Source of the DNA: Luteibacter aegosomatissinici
Lineage (GTDB): Bacteria > Pseudomonadota > Gammaproteobacteria > Xanthomonadales > Rhodanobacteraceae
NCBI RefSeq assembly: GCF_023078495.1
Contig: NZ_CP095742.1
Span: 930,001-994,000, forward strand
Direction: 5' to 3'
Length of the DNA stretch: 64,000 nt
Shown here: one piece after another, positions 9,221 through 18,853 of the stretch
How the letters are laid out: each line of letters starts with the position of its first letter
Numbering within the stretch: the first letter of the stretch is position 1
Notes under the pieces: generated by a model
The model's input: only the letters and a program-made list of their open reading frames with translations
Told to the model about the DNA's origin: nothing
The model's database searches: none
Made by a program: the position numbers and the translations under genes

Positions 9221-9255
9221 CCCGGATCGCGATGACGATCGCTGTCGCCGTCGCT

Positions 9256-9350
9256 GTAGGAGCGCACCCTGTGCGCGACAGCTCTCGCGACGATGTCGCA
9301 GGCCCTGTGGCGTTGAGGCGAAAGGCGTCGCGCACAGGGTGCGCTCCTAC
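9256..9350. repeat. REP/BIME-like paired inverted repeat, GCGC-type arms
   Basis: A 95-base element from GTAGGAGCGCACCCTGTGCG to its inverted arm CGCACAGGGTGCGCTCCTAC, in the convergent gap between fahA and gap, directly before the shared terminator. Both arms are the GCGC subtype. Confidence 0.82.
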
Positions 9351-9385
9351 AAAAAAACCCGCGCTGCGAGGCGCGGGCTTTTTTT
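9351..9385. terminator. Bidirectional terminator between fahA and gap
   Basis: A seven-base stem CCCGCGC/GCGCGGG with loop TGCGAG is flanked by seven A residues on the left and seven T residues on the right, so it can stop transcription from both convergent genes. Confidence 0.9.
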
Positions 9386-9406
9386 AGGTCAGGAACGGAG
9401 CGCTGC

Positions 9407-10423
9407 TTACTTGGCAGCCATCAGCGCCTTGGCCATGTCGAGCATGCGGTTGGAGAAGCCCCACTCGTTGTCGTACCACGAGAGGACCTTCACCAGCGTG
9501 CCGCCCATGACGCGGGTCTGCGTCGCGTCGTAGATCGACGAGTGCGGGTTGTGGTTGAAGTCGATCGACACCAGCGGCTTGGTGTTCACGCCCAGGATGC
9601 CCTTCAGCTTGCCGTTGGCGGCTTCGTTGATGGCGGCGTCGATCTCTTCCTTGGTCGTCTCACGCGCGGCGGTGAAGGTCAGGTCGACCACCGACACGTT
9701 GATGGTCGGCACGCGCATGGCGAAACCATCGAGCTTGCCGTTGAGCTCCGGCAGCACCAGGCCCACCGCGGCGGCGGCGCCGGTCTTGGTCGGGATCTGG
9801 CTGTGCGTGGCGCTACGGGCGCGGCGCAGGTCGGAGTGGTAGACGTCCGTCAGCACCTGGTCGTTCGTGTAGGCGTGGATCGTGGTCATCAGGCCGTGCA
9901 CGATGCCGACCTTCTCGTGGAGCACCTTGGCCAGCGGCGCCAGGCAGTTGGTGGTGCACGAGGCGTTCGAGATGACCTGCAGGCCGGCGTGCAGCTTGTC
10001 ATCGTTCACGCCGATGACGAAGGTGCCGTCCACGTCCTTGTCGCCCGGGGCCGAGATGATCACCTTCTTGGCGCCGGCGGTGATGTGCGCGCTGGCCTTG
10101 GCCTTGGAGGTGAAGAAGCCGGTGCACTCAAGCACCACGTCCACGCCCAGCTCGCCCCAGGGCAGCTTCGACGGGTCGCGCTCGGCGCAGACCTTGATGC
10201 GGTCGCCGTTGACGATCAGGTCGCCACCGTCCACCGAGACCTCGCCCGGGAAGCGGCCGTGGGCCGTGTCGTACTGGGTCAGGTGCGCGTTGGTCTCGGC
10301 ATCGCCGAGATCGTTGACCGCGACGATCTGGATATCCTGGCCATTCTTCTTCGATTCGTAGAGCGAACGCAGCACGTTGCGACCGATACGACCGTAACCG
10401 TTGATGGCGACCTTGATGGTCAT
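9407..10423 (-). CDS. gap: Type I glyceraldehyde-3-phosphate dehydrogenase
   Basis: Glycolytic dehydrogenase that converts glyceraldehyde 3-phosphate, phosphate and NAD+ to 1,3-bisphosphoglycerate. The protein is 338 residues. The N-terminal NAD motif is [10 protein letters not shown], and the catalytic Cys156 lies in [15 protein letters not shown]-terminal [12 protein letters not shown] is typical. The start at 10423 has a GGAGG site; the open frame runs farther upstream but lacks family residues. It is transcribed away from the nuclease gene and convergently with fahA. pyk, fba, tkt and pgk lie within 18 kb on mixed strands. Confidence 0.97.
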   Translation of the reverse strand: MTIKVAINGYGRIGRNVLRSLYESKKNGQDIQIVAVNDLGDAETNAHLTQYDTAHGRFPGEVSVDGGDLIVNGDRIKVCAERDPSKLPWGELGVDVVLECTGFFTSKAKASAHITAGAKKVIISAPGDKDVDGTFVIGVNDDKLHAGLQVISNASCTTNCLAPLAKVLHEKVGIVHGLMTTIHAYTNDQVLTDVYHSDLRRARSATHSQIPTKTGAAAAVGLVLPELNGKLDGFAMRVPTINVSVVDLTFTAARETTKEEIDAAINEAANGKLKGILGVNTKPLVSIDFNHNPHSSIYDATQTRVMGGTLVKVLSWYDNEWGFSNRMLDMAKALMAAK

Positions 10424-10732
10424 TGCAAACCTCCGGGTGGATAGGGCGGATGAAGCCAATGCAAGTGGCACAAACCCGCATCATAGCGGAACACCCGCAG
10501 AGGGTGCCGCCCAAAACGGGCGCCGCGCCGGGCTGGGACGATTCGCCACGGAATGGGCCGACGCGAGCCAGCTTTGCGCCCCGAAGCGAGGAGCCGGGGT
10601 GTTGGATCGACCGTCCGGCGGGGCTGCCTGGGGAATCGCAGGATGTTGCGTCGCAGCGATATTGTCATTCGTGCCTCAGCCCGGGTGTGGCACACTTGGC
10701 CGTTCGCCCGCGACGGAAACGTTTACTGCCCC
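10424..10732. other. Divergent intergenic region between gap and nuclease gene
   Basis: These 309 bases carry no convincing gene. On the minus strand a TATGAT hexamer at 10480-10485 could be the -10 box of the gap promoter, about 57 bases upstream of its start codon; no good -35 is seen. The GC-rich remainder presumably includes the nuclease promoter. Confidence 0.4.
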
Positions 10733-11557
10733 ATGAAGACGCACCATAAGCGCCGCACCATCGCCACCCTGCTGGCCCTTGTCCTTCCCACCGTTGCCGG
10801 CACCGCCGCTGCCTGGGGCGATATTGGCCACCGCATCGTCGCCCAACTGGCCTGGAACCAGCTGGATCCCTCGGCCAAGGCCGAGGTCGAGCGCCTGCTG
10901 AAGGCCGACGGGGACGATTCGCTTCCCGATATCGCCAGCTGGCCCGACCGCCTGCGCGATAACCCGGAGACCAGGGAGCTGGGCAAGGCGACCAGCATGC
11001 TCCACTACGCTGATTTCCACGACCCGAAGTGCCATTACGACCCGCCGGTCGATTGCGCCGATGGCAAGTGCGTGGTTGGCGGCCTGGAAAAGTACGTCGC
11101 CATCCTGGGCGACCGCCACAAATCCAATGCCGAGCGCGCCGAAGCCCTGAAGTTCGTCGTCCACTTCGTGGGTGACGTGCACCAGCCGCTCCATGCCGGC
11201 AACCGCGACGACAAGGGCGGCAACGAGTACCAGGTCCAGTTCGATGGCAAGGGCACGAACCTGCACAGCGTGTGGGATTCGAAGCTGCTCTACACCCGCG
11301 ACCTGAAATGGGATGCCTACGCCGACCGCCTTGCCGCCGAAGGCCCGGTGAAGCTGCCCAAGCCCATCGCCCCGCTGGATAACCCCTACGCCCAGTGGGC
11401 CGAGGAATCCTGCCAGGTGGTGGCGCAGCCGGGCTTCTACCCCGATAGCCACAAGATCGACGACGCCTACGTGGCGAAGAACCTCCCGGTCGCCGAACTG
11501 CGCCTGCGCGAAGCGGGCAAGCGCCTGGCCGACCTGCTGAACAAGACGCTGGACTAA
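10733..11557 (+). CDS. Secreted S1/P1-type zinc nuclease
   Basis: Periplasmic or secreted nuclease of the S1-P1 family, 274 residues including a signal peptide that ends ...GTAAA before Trp28. In this family the mature protein starts with that Trp, which coordinates zinc together with the following His (WGDIGHRIV, His33). Further zinc ligands are visible in HYADFHDPK, in the block VVHFVGDVHQPLHAGNRDD, and in NLHSVWDSKLL. The family cleaves single-stranded DNA and RNA and removes 3'-phosphates. A role in nucleotide scavenging is likely but not shown by context. It precedes pyk by 50 bases without a terminator. Confidence 0.9.
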   Translation: MKTHHKRRTIATLLALVLPTVAGTAAAWGDIGHRIVAQLAWNQLDPSAKAEVERLLKADGDDSLPDIASWPDRLRDNPETRELGKATSMLHYADFHDPKCHYDPPVDCADGKCVVGGLEKYVAILGDRHKSNAERAEALKFVVHFVGDVHQPLHAGNRDDKGGNEYQVQFDGKGTNLHSVWDSKLLYTRDLKWDAYADRLAAEGPVKLPKPIAPLDNPYAQWAEESCQVVAQPGFYPDSHKIDDAYVAKNLPVAELRLREAGKRLADLLNKTLD

Positions 11558-11607
11558 CCCCCCAGCGCACGCCCTCATTCGAGAACACAGACACAAGGTA
11601 AAGACAG

Positions 11608-13077
11608 ATGACCGATACCCAGGTACGCCGCACCAAGATCGTTGCCACCCTCGGCCCCGCCACCGATGTGCCGGGCATGCTCGAGAAGATCCTGGAGGAG
11701 GGCGTGGATATCGTTCGCCTGAACCTGTCGCACGGCACCCCGGATGACCACCGCGCCCGCGCCAATGCCGTCCGCGCCGCCGCGGATGCCGTTGGCCGCG
11801 AAGTCGGCATCCTGGCCGACCTGCAGGGCCCGAAGATCCGCATCGAAAAGTTCGCGGACGGCCCGATCGACCTGCTGCCCGGCGACAGCTTCGTGCTCGA
11901 TTGCCGCCCGGATGCACCGGCCGGTGACCAGACCCGCGTGGGCGTCAGCTACTACGACCTGCCCAAGGATGTGGTCGCGGGTGACGTGCTGCTGCTCGAT
12001 GATGGCCTTGTCGCGCTTGCCGTGCTCGACGTCGTCGGTTCGGAAATCCATACGCGCGTCGTCATCGGCGGCCGTCTTTCGAACCGCAAGGGCCTGAACC
12101 GCCAGGGTGGCGGTCTCTCCGTATCGGCGCTGTCCGACAAGGATCGCAACGACATCAAGCTGGCCGCCGAGATGGGCGCCGACTTCCTTGCCGTGTCCTT
12201 CGTCCGCTCGGCGGCCGACCTGCACGAAGCCCGCCGTCTTCTGCGCGAAGCGGGTGGCGATGCCGCCATCGTGTCGAAGATCGAGCGCGCCGACGCGATC
12301 CCGGTCCTCGGCGAAATCATCGATGCGTCCGACGTGGTGATGGTGGCCCGCGGTGACCTGGGCGTGGAAATCGGCGATGCCGAGCTGCCGGGCCTGCAGA
12401 AGAAGATCATCCGCGAATCGGTCATGCGTAACCGCTCGGTGATCACCGCCACGCAGATGCTGCAGTCGATGGTGCGTGCGCCGATCCCGACCCGCGCGGA
12501 AGTGCTCGACGTCGCGAACGCCGTCATCGACGGTACCGATGCCGTGATGCTCTCGGAAGAAAGCGCCGCCGGTGCCCACCCGGACAAGGCCGTGGCCGCC
12601 ATGCGCCGCATCTGCCTCGGCGCCGAGCGCCAGTTCGAGCCGCGCGACGACCTGCGCCCGGGCACGCACTCGCTGGATCGTTCGGACCAGGCCATCGCGC
12701 TGGCCGCCATGCTGTTGGCTTCGCAGGTGGGCGTCCGTGCCATCGTGTCGCTGACCGAATCCGGCGCCACCGCCCAGTGGCTGTCGCGCTACCGCTTCGC
12801 CGTGCCCATCTATGCCATGTCGCCGTCGGGCGCCGCCCGCCGCCGCATGCTCATGCTGCGCGACGTGCAGCCGGTGGCCTTCGAAACCGGCAAGCTCGAT
12901 CCGGCCCACACCGCCCGCGCGGCGCTCCAGCACCTGTTCGCGCTGGGCAAGCTCGGCAAGGGCGATCGCGTGATCCTGACCCACGGCGACCACATCGGCA
13001 GCCACGGCGGCACCAACACGCTGAAGTTGCTGGTGATCGGCGACGACGGCATCGCGGATAGCCTGCGCGATCTGTAA
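11608..13077 (+). CDS. pyk: Pyruvate kinase
   Basis: Glycolytic kinase transferring phosphate from phosphoenolpyruvate to ADP, 489 residues. The N-terminal RRTKIVATLGPATD, RLNLSHG, GILADLQGPKIRI, the substrate-lysine region VSKIERADAI, ARGDLGVEIG and ITATQMLQSM blocks are all present, followed by an alpha/beta C-terminal allosteric domain. The usual SAET block is SEESAA, a minor variant. A strong terminator follows immediately. It is the third glycolytic enzyme in this region after gap, and is on the opposite strand to gap. Confidence 0.96.
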   Translation: MTDTQVRRTKIVATLGPATDVPGMLEKILEEGVDIVRLNLSHGTPDDHRARANAVRAAADAVGREVGILADLQGPKIRIEKFADGPIDLLPGDSFVLDCRPDAPAGDQTRVGVSYYDLPKDVVAGDVLLLDDGLVALAVLDVVGSEIHTRVVIGGRLSNRKGLNRQGGGLSVSALSDKDRNDIKLAAEMGADFLAVSFVRSAADLHEARRLLREAGGDAAIVSKIERADAIPVLGEIIDASDVVMVARGDLGVEIGDAELPGLQKKIIRESVMRNRSVITATQMLQSMVRAPIPTRAEVLDVANAVIDGTDAVMLSEESAAGAHPDKAVAAMRRICLGAERQFEPRDDLRPGTHSLDRSDQAIALAAMLLASQVGVRAIVSLTESGATAQWLSRYRFAVPIYAMSPSGAARRRMLMLRDVQPVAFETGKLDPAHTARAALQHLFALGKLGKGDRVILTHGDHIGSHGGTNTLKLLVIGDDGIADSLRDL

Positions 13078-13093
13078 TAGAACGACTGGCAAT

Positions 13094-13127
13094 AAAAAAG
13101 GGCCTGCACACCGCAGGCCCTTTTTTT
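13094..13127. terminator. Bidirectional terminator between pyk and ugd
   Basis: An eight-base stem GGGCCTGC/GCAGGCCC with loop ACACC has six A residues before and seven T residues after it, serving the convergent pyk and ugd genes. Confidence 0.92.
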
Positions 13128-13154
13128 ATGTCCGTCGCTCCTACAGGTTCGGGA

Positions 13155-14495
13155 CTAGGGCCGAACCAGGCTGCGGCCGCGGCCGATGCCGTAATAGGCC
13201 AGGCCGGCTTCTTCCACCGTAGCGGGGTCGTACAGGTTACGGCCGTCGAAAATCACTGGTGTGCCCAGCAGCGCCTTCACGCGCGCAAAATCCGGCGCAC
13301 GGAACGCCTTCCACTCGGTGACGATCGCCAGCGCATCGGCGCCCTCGAGCGCTTCGAAGGGACGGCCCACCAGCGCAAGGTCAGGGCGGTCGCCATAAAT
13401 ACGATGGGTCTCTTCCGCCGCCTCCGGATCGAAGGCGCGGACTTTTGCACCGGCCTCCCAAAGCTGCTCCATCAGACGCCGGCTGGATGCCTCGCGCATG
13501 TCATCGGTATTCGGCTTGAATGCCAGGCCCCACAGCGCGATGGTGCGACCCTTCAGCTGGCCATCGAAATGCCGGGAAATCAGCGCGAACAGGCGCGATT
13601 TCTGCGCGTCGTTCACGGCTTCGACCGAGTTCAGCAGCTTCGCGTCATAACCCACGGCATGGGCTGTGCGCGCCAACGCCTGCACATCCTTCGGGAAGCA
13701 CGAGCCGCCGTAGCCCGCGCCCGGGTAGATGAAGTGGTAGCCGATGCGCGGATCCGCACCGATGCCCTGGCGTACCAGTTCCACATCCGCGCCCACGTGC
13801 TCGGCGATGTTGGCGATCTCGTTCATGAAGCTGATCTTGGTCGCCAGCATGGCGTTCGCGGCGTACTTGGTCAGTTCGGCGGAGCGCTCATCCATCACCA
13901 CCATGCGATCGTGGTTGCGGTTGAACGGGGCGTAGAGCTTGCGCAGCACGCCGATCGCGCGCTGGCTCGAGGCGCCGACGATGATGCGGTCGGGGCGCAT
14001 GCAGTCCTCGACGGCATCGCCTTCCTTCAGGAATTCGGGATTGGAAACGACGTCGAACGGCACATCGATGCCACGTGCCGCCAGGCGCTCGGCCACGGCG
14101 GCACGCACGCGGTCGGCGGTGCCGACGGGAACCGTCGATTTGTTGACCACTACGGTGTAGCGGTCGATGTGATCGCCGATCGTGCGTGCCACCGCGAGCA
14201 CGTACTTCAGGTCGGCGCTGCCATCCTCGTCCGGCGGGGTGCCGACGGCGATGAATACCAGGTCGCCATGGCCGACGGCAGGCGCCGCATCGGTCGTGAA
14301 ATCCAGCCGGCCTTCGGCATGGTTGCGCAGCACCATGGGCTCCAGGCCCGGCTCGTAAATGGGGATCTCGCCCTGCTTCAGCCGTTCCACCTTGCCCGCG
14401 TCCACATCGACACACACCACGTGGTTACCCATCTCCGCGAGGCAGGTGCCGGTGACGAGGCCAACGTACCCGGTGCCGAAGATCGTGACTTTCAT
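13155..14495 (-). CDS. ugd: UDP-glucose 6-dehydrogenase
   Basis: NAD-dependent enzyme oxidising UDP-glucose to UDP-glucuronate for surface polysaccharides, 446 residues. The Rossmann motif GTGYVG is at 7-12, the [10 protein letters not shown] block follows, and the catalytic Cys266 is in [10 protein letters not shown]. The conserved [16 protein letters not shown] block starts the C-terminal domain. The start at 14495 gives the standard N-terminus; the open frame upstream is not coding. GDP-mannose dehydrogenase shares the fold, but the overall sequence is UDP-glucose type. It is 20 kb from the O-antigen locus, so its product may feed another polymer. Confidence 0.93.
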   Translation of the reverse strand: MKVTIFGTGYVGLVTGTCLAEMGNHVVCVDVDAGKVERLKQGEIPIYEPGLEPMVLRNHAEGRLDFTTDAAPAVGHGDLVFIAVGTPPDEDGSADLKYVLAVARTIGDHIDRYTVVVNKSTVPVGTADRVRAAVAERLAARGIDVPFDVVSNPEFLKEGDAVEDCMRPDRIIVGASSQRAIGVLRKLYAPFNRNHDRMVVMDERSAELTKYAANAMLATKISFMNEIANIAEHVGADVELVRQGIGADPRIGYHFIYPGAGYGGSCFPKDVQALARTAHAVGYDAKLLNSVEAVNDAQKSRLFALISRHFDGQLKGRTIALWGLAFKPNTDDMREASSRRLMEQLWEAGAKVRAFDPEAAEETHRIYGDRPDLALVGRPFEALEGADALAIVTEWKAFRAPDFARVKALLGTPVIFDGRNLYDPATVEEAGLAYYGIGRGRSLVRP

Positions 14496-14672
14496 GGAGG
14501 TCCTTAGTGCGGTTCGGCGGGGGCGCCGTAGCCGCCGATTGTAGTCCCCCGGCCGGGGCGAGCAAACGCGGCGCGACGCCGCGACGCCCCTGTTCCGATA
14601 CGGCACGAATCCACACGCCCTGAATGCCATAGGGAGTTAAACTCACAGCCCTGGCAAACCAACGAGGGCGTC

Positions 14673-15116
14673 ATGATCCGCACATCCTTCCACGCCGGCG
14701 CTATCGCCGCCGCCGTCCTCCTCCTCGCCGCCGGCCCCGCCGCGGCCCAGAACACCCGCAAGGTCGCCCCTGAGCGCCTGCCGGCGTACTGGACCCTGAC
14801 CAATACCCAGGTCAACGCCGACGTGCCGAACACGGGCAAGAACCTCGACCAGCCCGGCTGCGTCGCGGTGACCTACATGATCGGCTCCAACGGCCTGCCG
14901 CAGAACGTCGTGGCGGCCAAAACCATTCCGGCCGGCGATCTCGCCCAGGTCGGCGTGAGCATCGTGAAGGACTTCAAATACGCCCCGTCGGGCGTCAACC
15001 GCGCCGCCGAGCCGGTGCTGACGTACTACGTCGTCGGCTTCAATATGCCGGAAGATCCCGCTAAAAAGGCCGCGATCTACAAGCAGTGCGCACTGCCGGG
15101 CTACCAGACCACTTGA
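14673..15116 (+). CDS. Exported protein with a TonB C-terminal-like fold
   Basis: A 147-residue protein with a clear signal peptide (LLLAAGPAAAQ) and a mature domain of about 120 residues. The pattern GCVAVTYMIGSNGLPQNVV, then SIVKDFKYAPS, resembles the TonB_C domain (beta-strand, 'DG.v.nv', helix, 'w.y.p'). There is no transmembrane anchor or proline-rich linker, so it is not a full TonB. Two cysteines, one in the core and one near the C-terminus, could form a disulfide. It stands alone between ugd and fba. Function unknown; a periplasmic binding or TonB-interacting role is speculation. Confidence 0.65.
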   Translation: MIRTSFHAGAIAAAVLLLAAGPAAAQNTRKVAPERLPAYWTLTNTQVNADVPNTGKNLDQPGCVAVTYMIGSNGLPQNVVAAKTIPAGDLAQVGVSIVKDFKYAPSGVNRAAEPVLTYYVVGFNMPEDPAKKAAIYKQCALPGYQTT

Positions 15117-15231
15117 TCGGCTGACCGCGCCGCACAACGGCTTTCGCGGGCTATACCCCTATACTCCGCCGGTTTTCGCACTAGCCCCGCCCACGTAGCG
15201 GGGCAATACCACTACTTCCATTGGAGTTCCC

Positions 15232-16254
15232 ATGAGCATCGAAGACCTCGAACAGATCGCGCAGGCGATGGTCGCCCCGGGTAAGGGCATCATCGCCGTC
15301 GACGAATCGGCCACGACCATCAAGAAGCGCATCGAGGCCGTGGGCCTGGAGAACAACGAGGAAAACCGCCGCAAGTACCGCCAGCTGCTGCTGACGGCAC
15401 CGGGCCTGGGCCAGTACATCTCCGGCGCCATCCTGTTCGACGAAACCATCCGCCAGAAGACCGACGATGGCCGCAGCATGGTCGAGGCCATGAACGCCGC
15501 CGGCATCATCCCGGGCATCAAGGTGGACAAGGGTACGCACCCGCTGGCCGGTTTTCCCGATGAAGTCGTGACCGAAGGCCTCGACGGCCTGCGCGAGCGC
15601 CTGCAGGAATACGCCAAGCTCGGCGCGAAGTTCGCCAAGTGGCGCGCGGTGATCAAGATCACCGACGACACGCCGACCTCTGCGGCGGTGGAAGCCAACA
15701 CGCATGCGCTGGCCCGCTACGCCGCGCTCTGCCAGGAAGCGGGCCTCGTCCCGATGGTCGAGCCGGAAATCCTGATGGACGATCCGTCGAGCGTGCAGGA
15801 TCTGGACACCAGCTTCGCGGTCCATAAGGAAGTGCTGCAGAGCCTGTTCGGCCAGCTCGAGCTCAACAACGTCGAACTCAAGGCCCTCATCCTGAAGGTC
15901 AGCATGGTCATCCCGGGCAAGTTCGCCCCGAAGGAAGACCAGGCCGACGCGGAAGACATCGCCAACGCCACGGTCTCGGTGTTCCAGTACGCCGTGCCCG
16001 CCGCTGTCGCCGGTATCGTGTTCCTCTCCGGTGGCCAGGGTGACCAGCAGGCTACCGAGAACCTCAACGAGATCAACAAGCTCGGCCCGCACCCGTGGCC
16101 GATCAGCTTCTCGTACGGCCGCGCCCTGGTGTCCGCCGCCCTCGAAACCTGGGCCAAGGACCAGAAGGCCAACTACGACGCCGCCCAGAAGACGGTCGTC
16201 GAGCGCGCCAAGGAAAACAGCGAAGCCGCCAAGGGCACCTGGAAGAAGCGCTAA
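15232..16254 (+). CDS. fba: Class I fructose-bisphosphate aldolase
   Basis: Schiff-base aldolase splitting fructose 1,6-bisphosphate, 340 residues, of the animal-like class I type found in Xanthomonadales. Marks are GKGIIAVDESATTIKKR, YISGAILFDETI, GIKVDKG, AKWRAVIKI, and the Schiff-base Lys222 in ALILKVSMVIPG. The SGGQGDQQATENLNEIN block is also diagnostic. A TTGGAG site precedes the ATG, and a small hairpin (CCCCGC/GCGGGG, 15185-15203) lies in the leader. Two residues around the lysine differ from the common LLKPNMV form, but the lysine itself is kept. Confidence 0.95.
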   Translation: MSIEDLEQIAQAMVAPGKGIIAVDESATTIKKRIEAVGLENNEENRRKYRQLLLTAPGLGQYISGAILFDETIRQKTDDGRSMVEAMNAAGIIPGIKVDKGTHPLAGFPDEVVTEGLDGLRERLQEYAKLGAKFAKWRAVIKITDDTPTSAAVEANTHALARYAALCQEAGLVPMVEPEILMDDPSSVQDLDTSFAVHKEVLQSLFGQLELNNVELKALILKVSMVIPGKFAPKEDQADAEDIANATVSVFQYAVPAAVAGIVFLSGGQGDQQATENLNEINKLGPHPWPISFSYGRALVSAALETWAKDQKANYDAAQKTVVERAKENSEAAKGTWKKR

Positions 16255-16291
16255 TCCACGCCGCGCGCTTCCCGCACCGCGGGAGCGCGCT

Positions 16292-16314
16292 GTAGGAGCG
16301 CGCTTGCGCGCGAT
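16292..16314 (+). repeat. Single REP-like unit, short form
   Basis: GTAGGAGCGCGCTTGCGCGC followed by GAT is a short self-complementary unit sharing its first eight bases with the paired repeats. It lies after fba. Confidence 0.5.
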
Positions 16315-16373
16315 TGCCTGCAAAGTGGGGAAGCGCCAGACGCCGGTCACCGAAATAAGCTCAAAGAGCCACC

Positions 16374-16401
16374 CACCGGGCCCCTTCCTAGGGGCCCGGT
16401 G
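16374..16401. terminator. Strong hairpin after fba
   Basis: A perfect 12-base stem CACCGGGCCCCT/AGGGGCCCGGTG with loop TCCT lies 120 bases after fba. Only three T residues follow, so it is a stable hairpin and a likely but imperfect intrinsic terminator. Confidence 0.65.
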
Positions 16402-16522
16402 CGTTTCCGGCACACAAAGATGTGCCGCATGCCGGATTTTCATTTACTGAGGCTTGCACGGGGACTCGATCGCGAGGTCTCATGGCGGGTGCGTGCCGTT
16501 GGGGGCCACGCGAGGGCAGATC

Positions 16523-18733
16523 ATGAAGTACCGCAAGGTTTTATTAGTGGGCGGCTGCGTGGCCATGGCGGCACTAGCCTGGGGTGTAGCTCGGGACCAC
16601 GGTGTCAGCCCCGGTACGGTGCACGTCTCGCGCGACGCCTCACGAGCGGGCGCGGCCCTACCCGAAACGGCGGTGACATCGACGCCGTTGCCCGCTCATG
16701 TAGCGCGCTACGGTGTTCCCGCCGTTGCCGCGACGGCGGGGGCGCCCACCACTGATGGCGAGCTCTTCAGCTACTCCTCGACGGAGGCACCGCGCCGGGA
16801 AGGGGCATACACCTACTATCCCATCGATATAAGTGTCGACGATGCCCTGGCATCGGCCCTTTCAGGTCATCTCACGCTGACGGCACCCGACGGGACGCGC
16901 ATTGCGCTGGCCTACGATCGCCATATCAATCAGGGTGATGGCAATTGGACATGGCTGGGCCGCAAACAGGGCGGCGATGTTGGCCAGGACGCAGTGATTA
17001 CCTTCGGTCCCGACGCCGTGGCAGGTACGTTGCCCTCGGTAAACGGGCAGTTGTTGCAGATCACGACGATCGGTGGCCGGACTTACATGGCATCGGCAGC
17101 ACTCAGCCAATTGCAGCGTGGGATTCGCGCGGGCGGCGATACCGTGGTTCGCTCGGCCGACGGCTCGGTTACGGCGTACACGCCGGAAGGCACGATCACA
17201 GCTTCCGCAGCGGCAGCTACCGGCGCCACTGTGGACGTGCTGGCTGCCTTCAGCAGCGGCTATGCGACGTACAGAGGCAGTGCTTCCGCAGCGACTACGG
17301 CAATCACGAACCTTGTCGCCGTGGCAAACCGGGCGCTGACAAATACGAACATCACGAATATCTCGTTCCGTCTGGTCGGGACCATGCAGGTCGACTATGC
17401 GGATAACTCAGACAACGGTACGGCGCTGACCGATCTGGCAAGCGGTGCGGCGTTCGCCGCCGTCCGCAATGCGCGCGGCACGTACGGCGCGGACCTTGTC
17501 TCGTTCATCCGCCGCTACGTGCCCGGTCAGAATGGGTGCGGGCTTGCCTACATCCCGCAGCAGCCCTACGCATCCACCGGCCCGAACCAGACCTGGTCGG
17601 TTGTGGGTGATGGTATGTATGACCTGGGCAACGGCTCGTATTCGTATTGCCCCGACACGTCGATGGCCCACGAGATGGGTCATAACCTGGGTGCACAGCA
17701 CAACAAACAGCAAAGCCCGACGGGTGGCCTCTACACCTACTCCTACGGATATCGGAACGATAGCGCGGCCTTTTACGACATCATGGCGTACGGCTTGGCG
17801 GGCCAGGAAGATGAGCTGGTCTACTCTTCGCCGGGCGTCTCCATTTGCAAAAGCCTGCCTTGCGGCGTAGCGAACGACGCCGATGTTGCACGTACGTTTC
17901 GTGAAACCATGTTCCTGGCATCGGCTTTCAGGGCATCGACTGCGCTTCCGAACGGTGCACAGCCTGGCCAGCTCATACTCGCCAACGGTCTGGGACGCTG
18001 CGTGGATGCGGCCGACGGTGGGGTGTCGAACGGCACGCCGATCCAGATGTGGGCTTGCAACGGCCTGCGTCAGCAGCAGTGGGGCGAAAACTCGCCAACC
18101 GCTGCGCTACAGAACAAGGATACGTCACTAGCGCTGGATGCCGTCGGATATGGGACAGCCAACGGCACGCCGCTGCAGCTTTATTCGGCTTCAGGTGCAA
18201 CCAACCAGGCTTGGCTGTTTACGAATACTGCGGTCGTGGCCAATGGCGGCCGTGTGCTTGATGGCGTGGGTTTCGGAACGGGCAACGGCACACTCATTCA
18301 GCTGTGGGACGATAGCAGGTCCGTGAACCAGCGATGGACCTTTGATCCGCGTTCTGGGCGAATCACTAATTCGGCAGGCCGATGCCTGGACGTGCAGAAC
18401 TTCAGTGCTGTCAACGGCACACCGGTTCAGATATGGGATTGCACCGGCGCCGCAAATCAGACATTCAAACTGTCCGCTGGCGGCACATTCATCGGCTATG
18501 GCGGCAACTGCCTTGAAGCGGCGAATGGCGGGCAGGGCAACGGTACGCAGGTGCGCATGTGGGCCTGTAATGGTGGTGCCCATCAGAAATGGCGTTTGCG
18601 CGGCGAGGTACGTGGCGTTGGCAGCAATCTCTGTCTGGATGACCCCGCGGGTGGGACATCGAATGGCGCGCGTACCCAGCTTTGGCAATGCCTTGGGAAC
18701 GATCACCAGCGTTGGGAGTTCCAGCCCAACTAA
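16523..18733 (+). CDS. Secreted M12-type zinc metalloprotease with ricin-B lectin repeats
   Basis: A 736-residue exported protein. An N-terminal hydrophobic segment (about residues 6-22) is a signal peptide, then a pro-region of about 230 residues. A reprolysin-like metzincin domain follows, with the zinc motif HEMGHNLGAQH (His383, Glu384, His387, His393) and a downstream Met-turn candidate YDIMAYG. From about residue 480 to the end are six QxW-type repeats (for example CVDAADGGVSNGTPIQMWAC), enough for two beta-trefoil ricin-B lectin domains. It is expected to be secreted, probably by a type II system, and to bind glycans while digesting protein. The start at 16523 has GAGGG upstream. Confidence 0.88.
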   Translation: MKYRKVLLVGGCVAMAALAWGVARDHGVSPGTVHVSRDASRAGAALPETAVTSTPLPAHVARYGVPAVAATAGAPTTDGELFSYSSTEAPRREGAYTYYPIDISVDDALASALSGHLTLTAPDGTRIALAYDRHINQGDGNWTWLGRKQGGDVGQDAVITFGPDAVAGTLPSVNGQLLQITTIGGRTYMASAALSQLQRGIRAGGDTVVRSADGSVTAYTPEGTITASAAAATGATVDVLAAFSSGYATYRGSASAATTAITNLVAVANRALTNTNITNISFRLVGTMQVDYADNSDNGTALTDLASGAAFAAVRNARGTYGADLVSFIRRYVPGQNGCGLAYIPQQPYASTGPNQTWSVVGDGMYDLGNGSYSYCPDTSMAHEMGHNLGAQHNKQQSPTGGLYTYSYGYRNDSAAFYDIMAYGLAGQEDELVYSSPGVSICKSLPCGVANDADVARTFRETMFLASAFRASTALPNGAQPGQLILANGLGRCVDAADGGVSNGTPIQMWACNGLRQQQWGENSPTAALQNKDTSLALDAVGYGTANGTPLQLYSASGATNQAWLFTNTAVVANGGRVLDGVGFGTGNGTLIQLWDDSRSVNQRWTFDPRSGRITNSAGRCLDVQNFSAVNGTPVQIWDCTGAANQTFKLSAGGTFIGYGGNCLEAANGGQGNGTQVRMWACNGGAHQKWRLRGEVRGVGSNLCLDDPAGGTSNGARTQLWQCLGNDHQRWEFQPN

Positions 18734-18738
18734 CCAGT

Positions 18739-18772
18739 AAAAAGCCGGACGCCTCACGGCGCCCGGCTTTTT
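18739..18772. terminator. Bidirectional terminator after the metalloprotease
   Basis: Arms AAAAAGCCGG at 18739-18748 and CCGGCTTTTT at 18763-18772, with further pairing of GCC and GGC inside, form an A-stem-T terminator usable from both sides by the convergent protease and outer-membrane protein genes. Confidence 0.88.
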
Positions 18773-18821
18773 CGTTGCTACATTTTACGGGCGGAATAGG
18801 CATCACCGCCTTGTAGGCTTA

Positions 18822-18843
18822 TCGCGTGCAAGCACGCTCCTAC
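18822..18843 (-). repeat. Single REP-like unit, short form, inverted
   Basis: Read on the minus strand this is GTAGGAGCGTGCTTGCACGC plus GA, the short self-complementary form also seen at 16292. Confidence 0.45.
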
Positions 18844-18853
18844 ATTGCCCTGA

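Noticed and set aside
15185-15203. Hairpin in the fba leader as a riboswitch
   Set aside because: It is a single six-base stem without conserved riboswitch elements; at most it affects mRNA stability.
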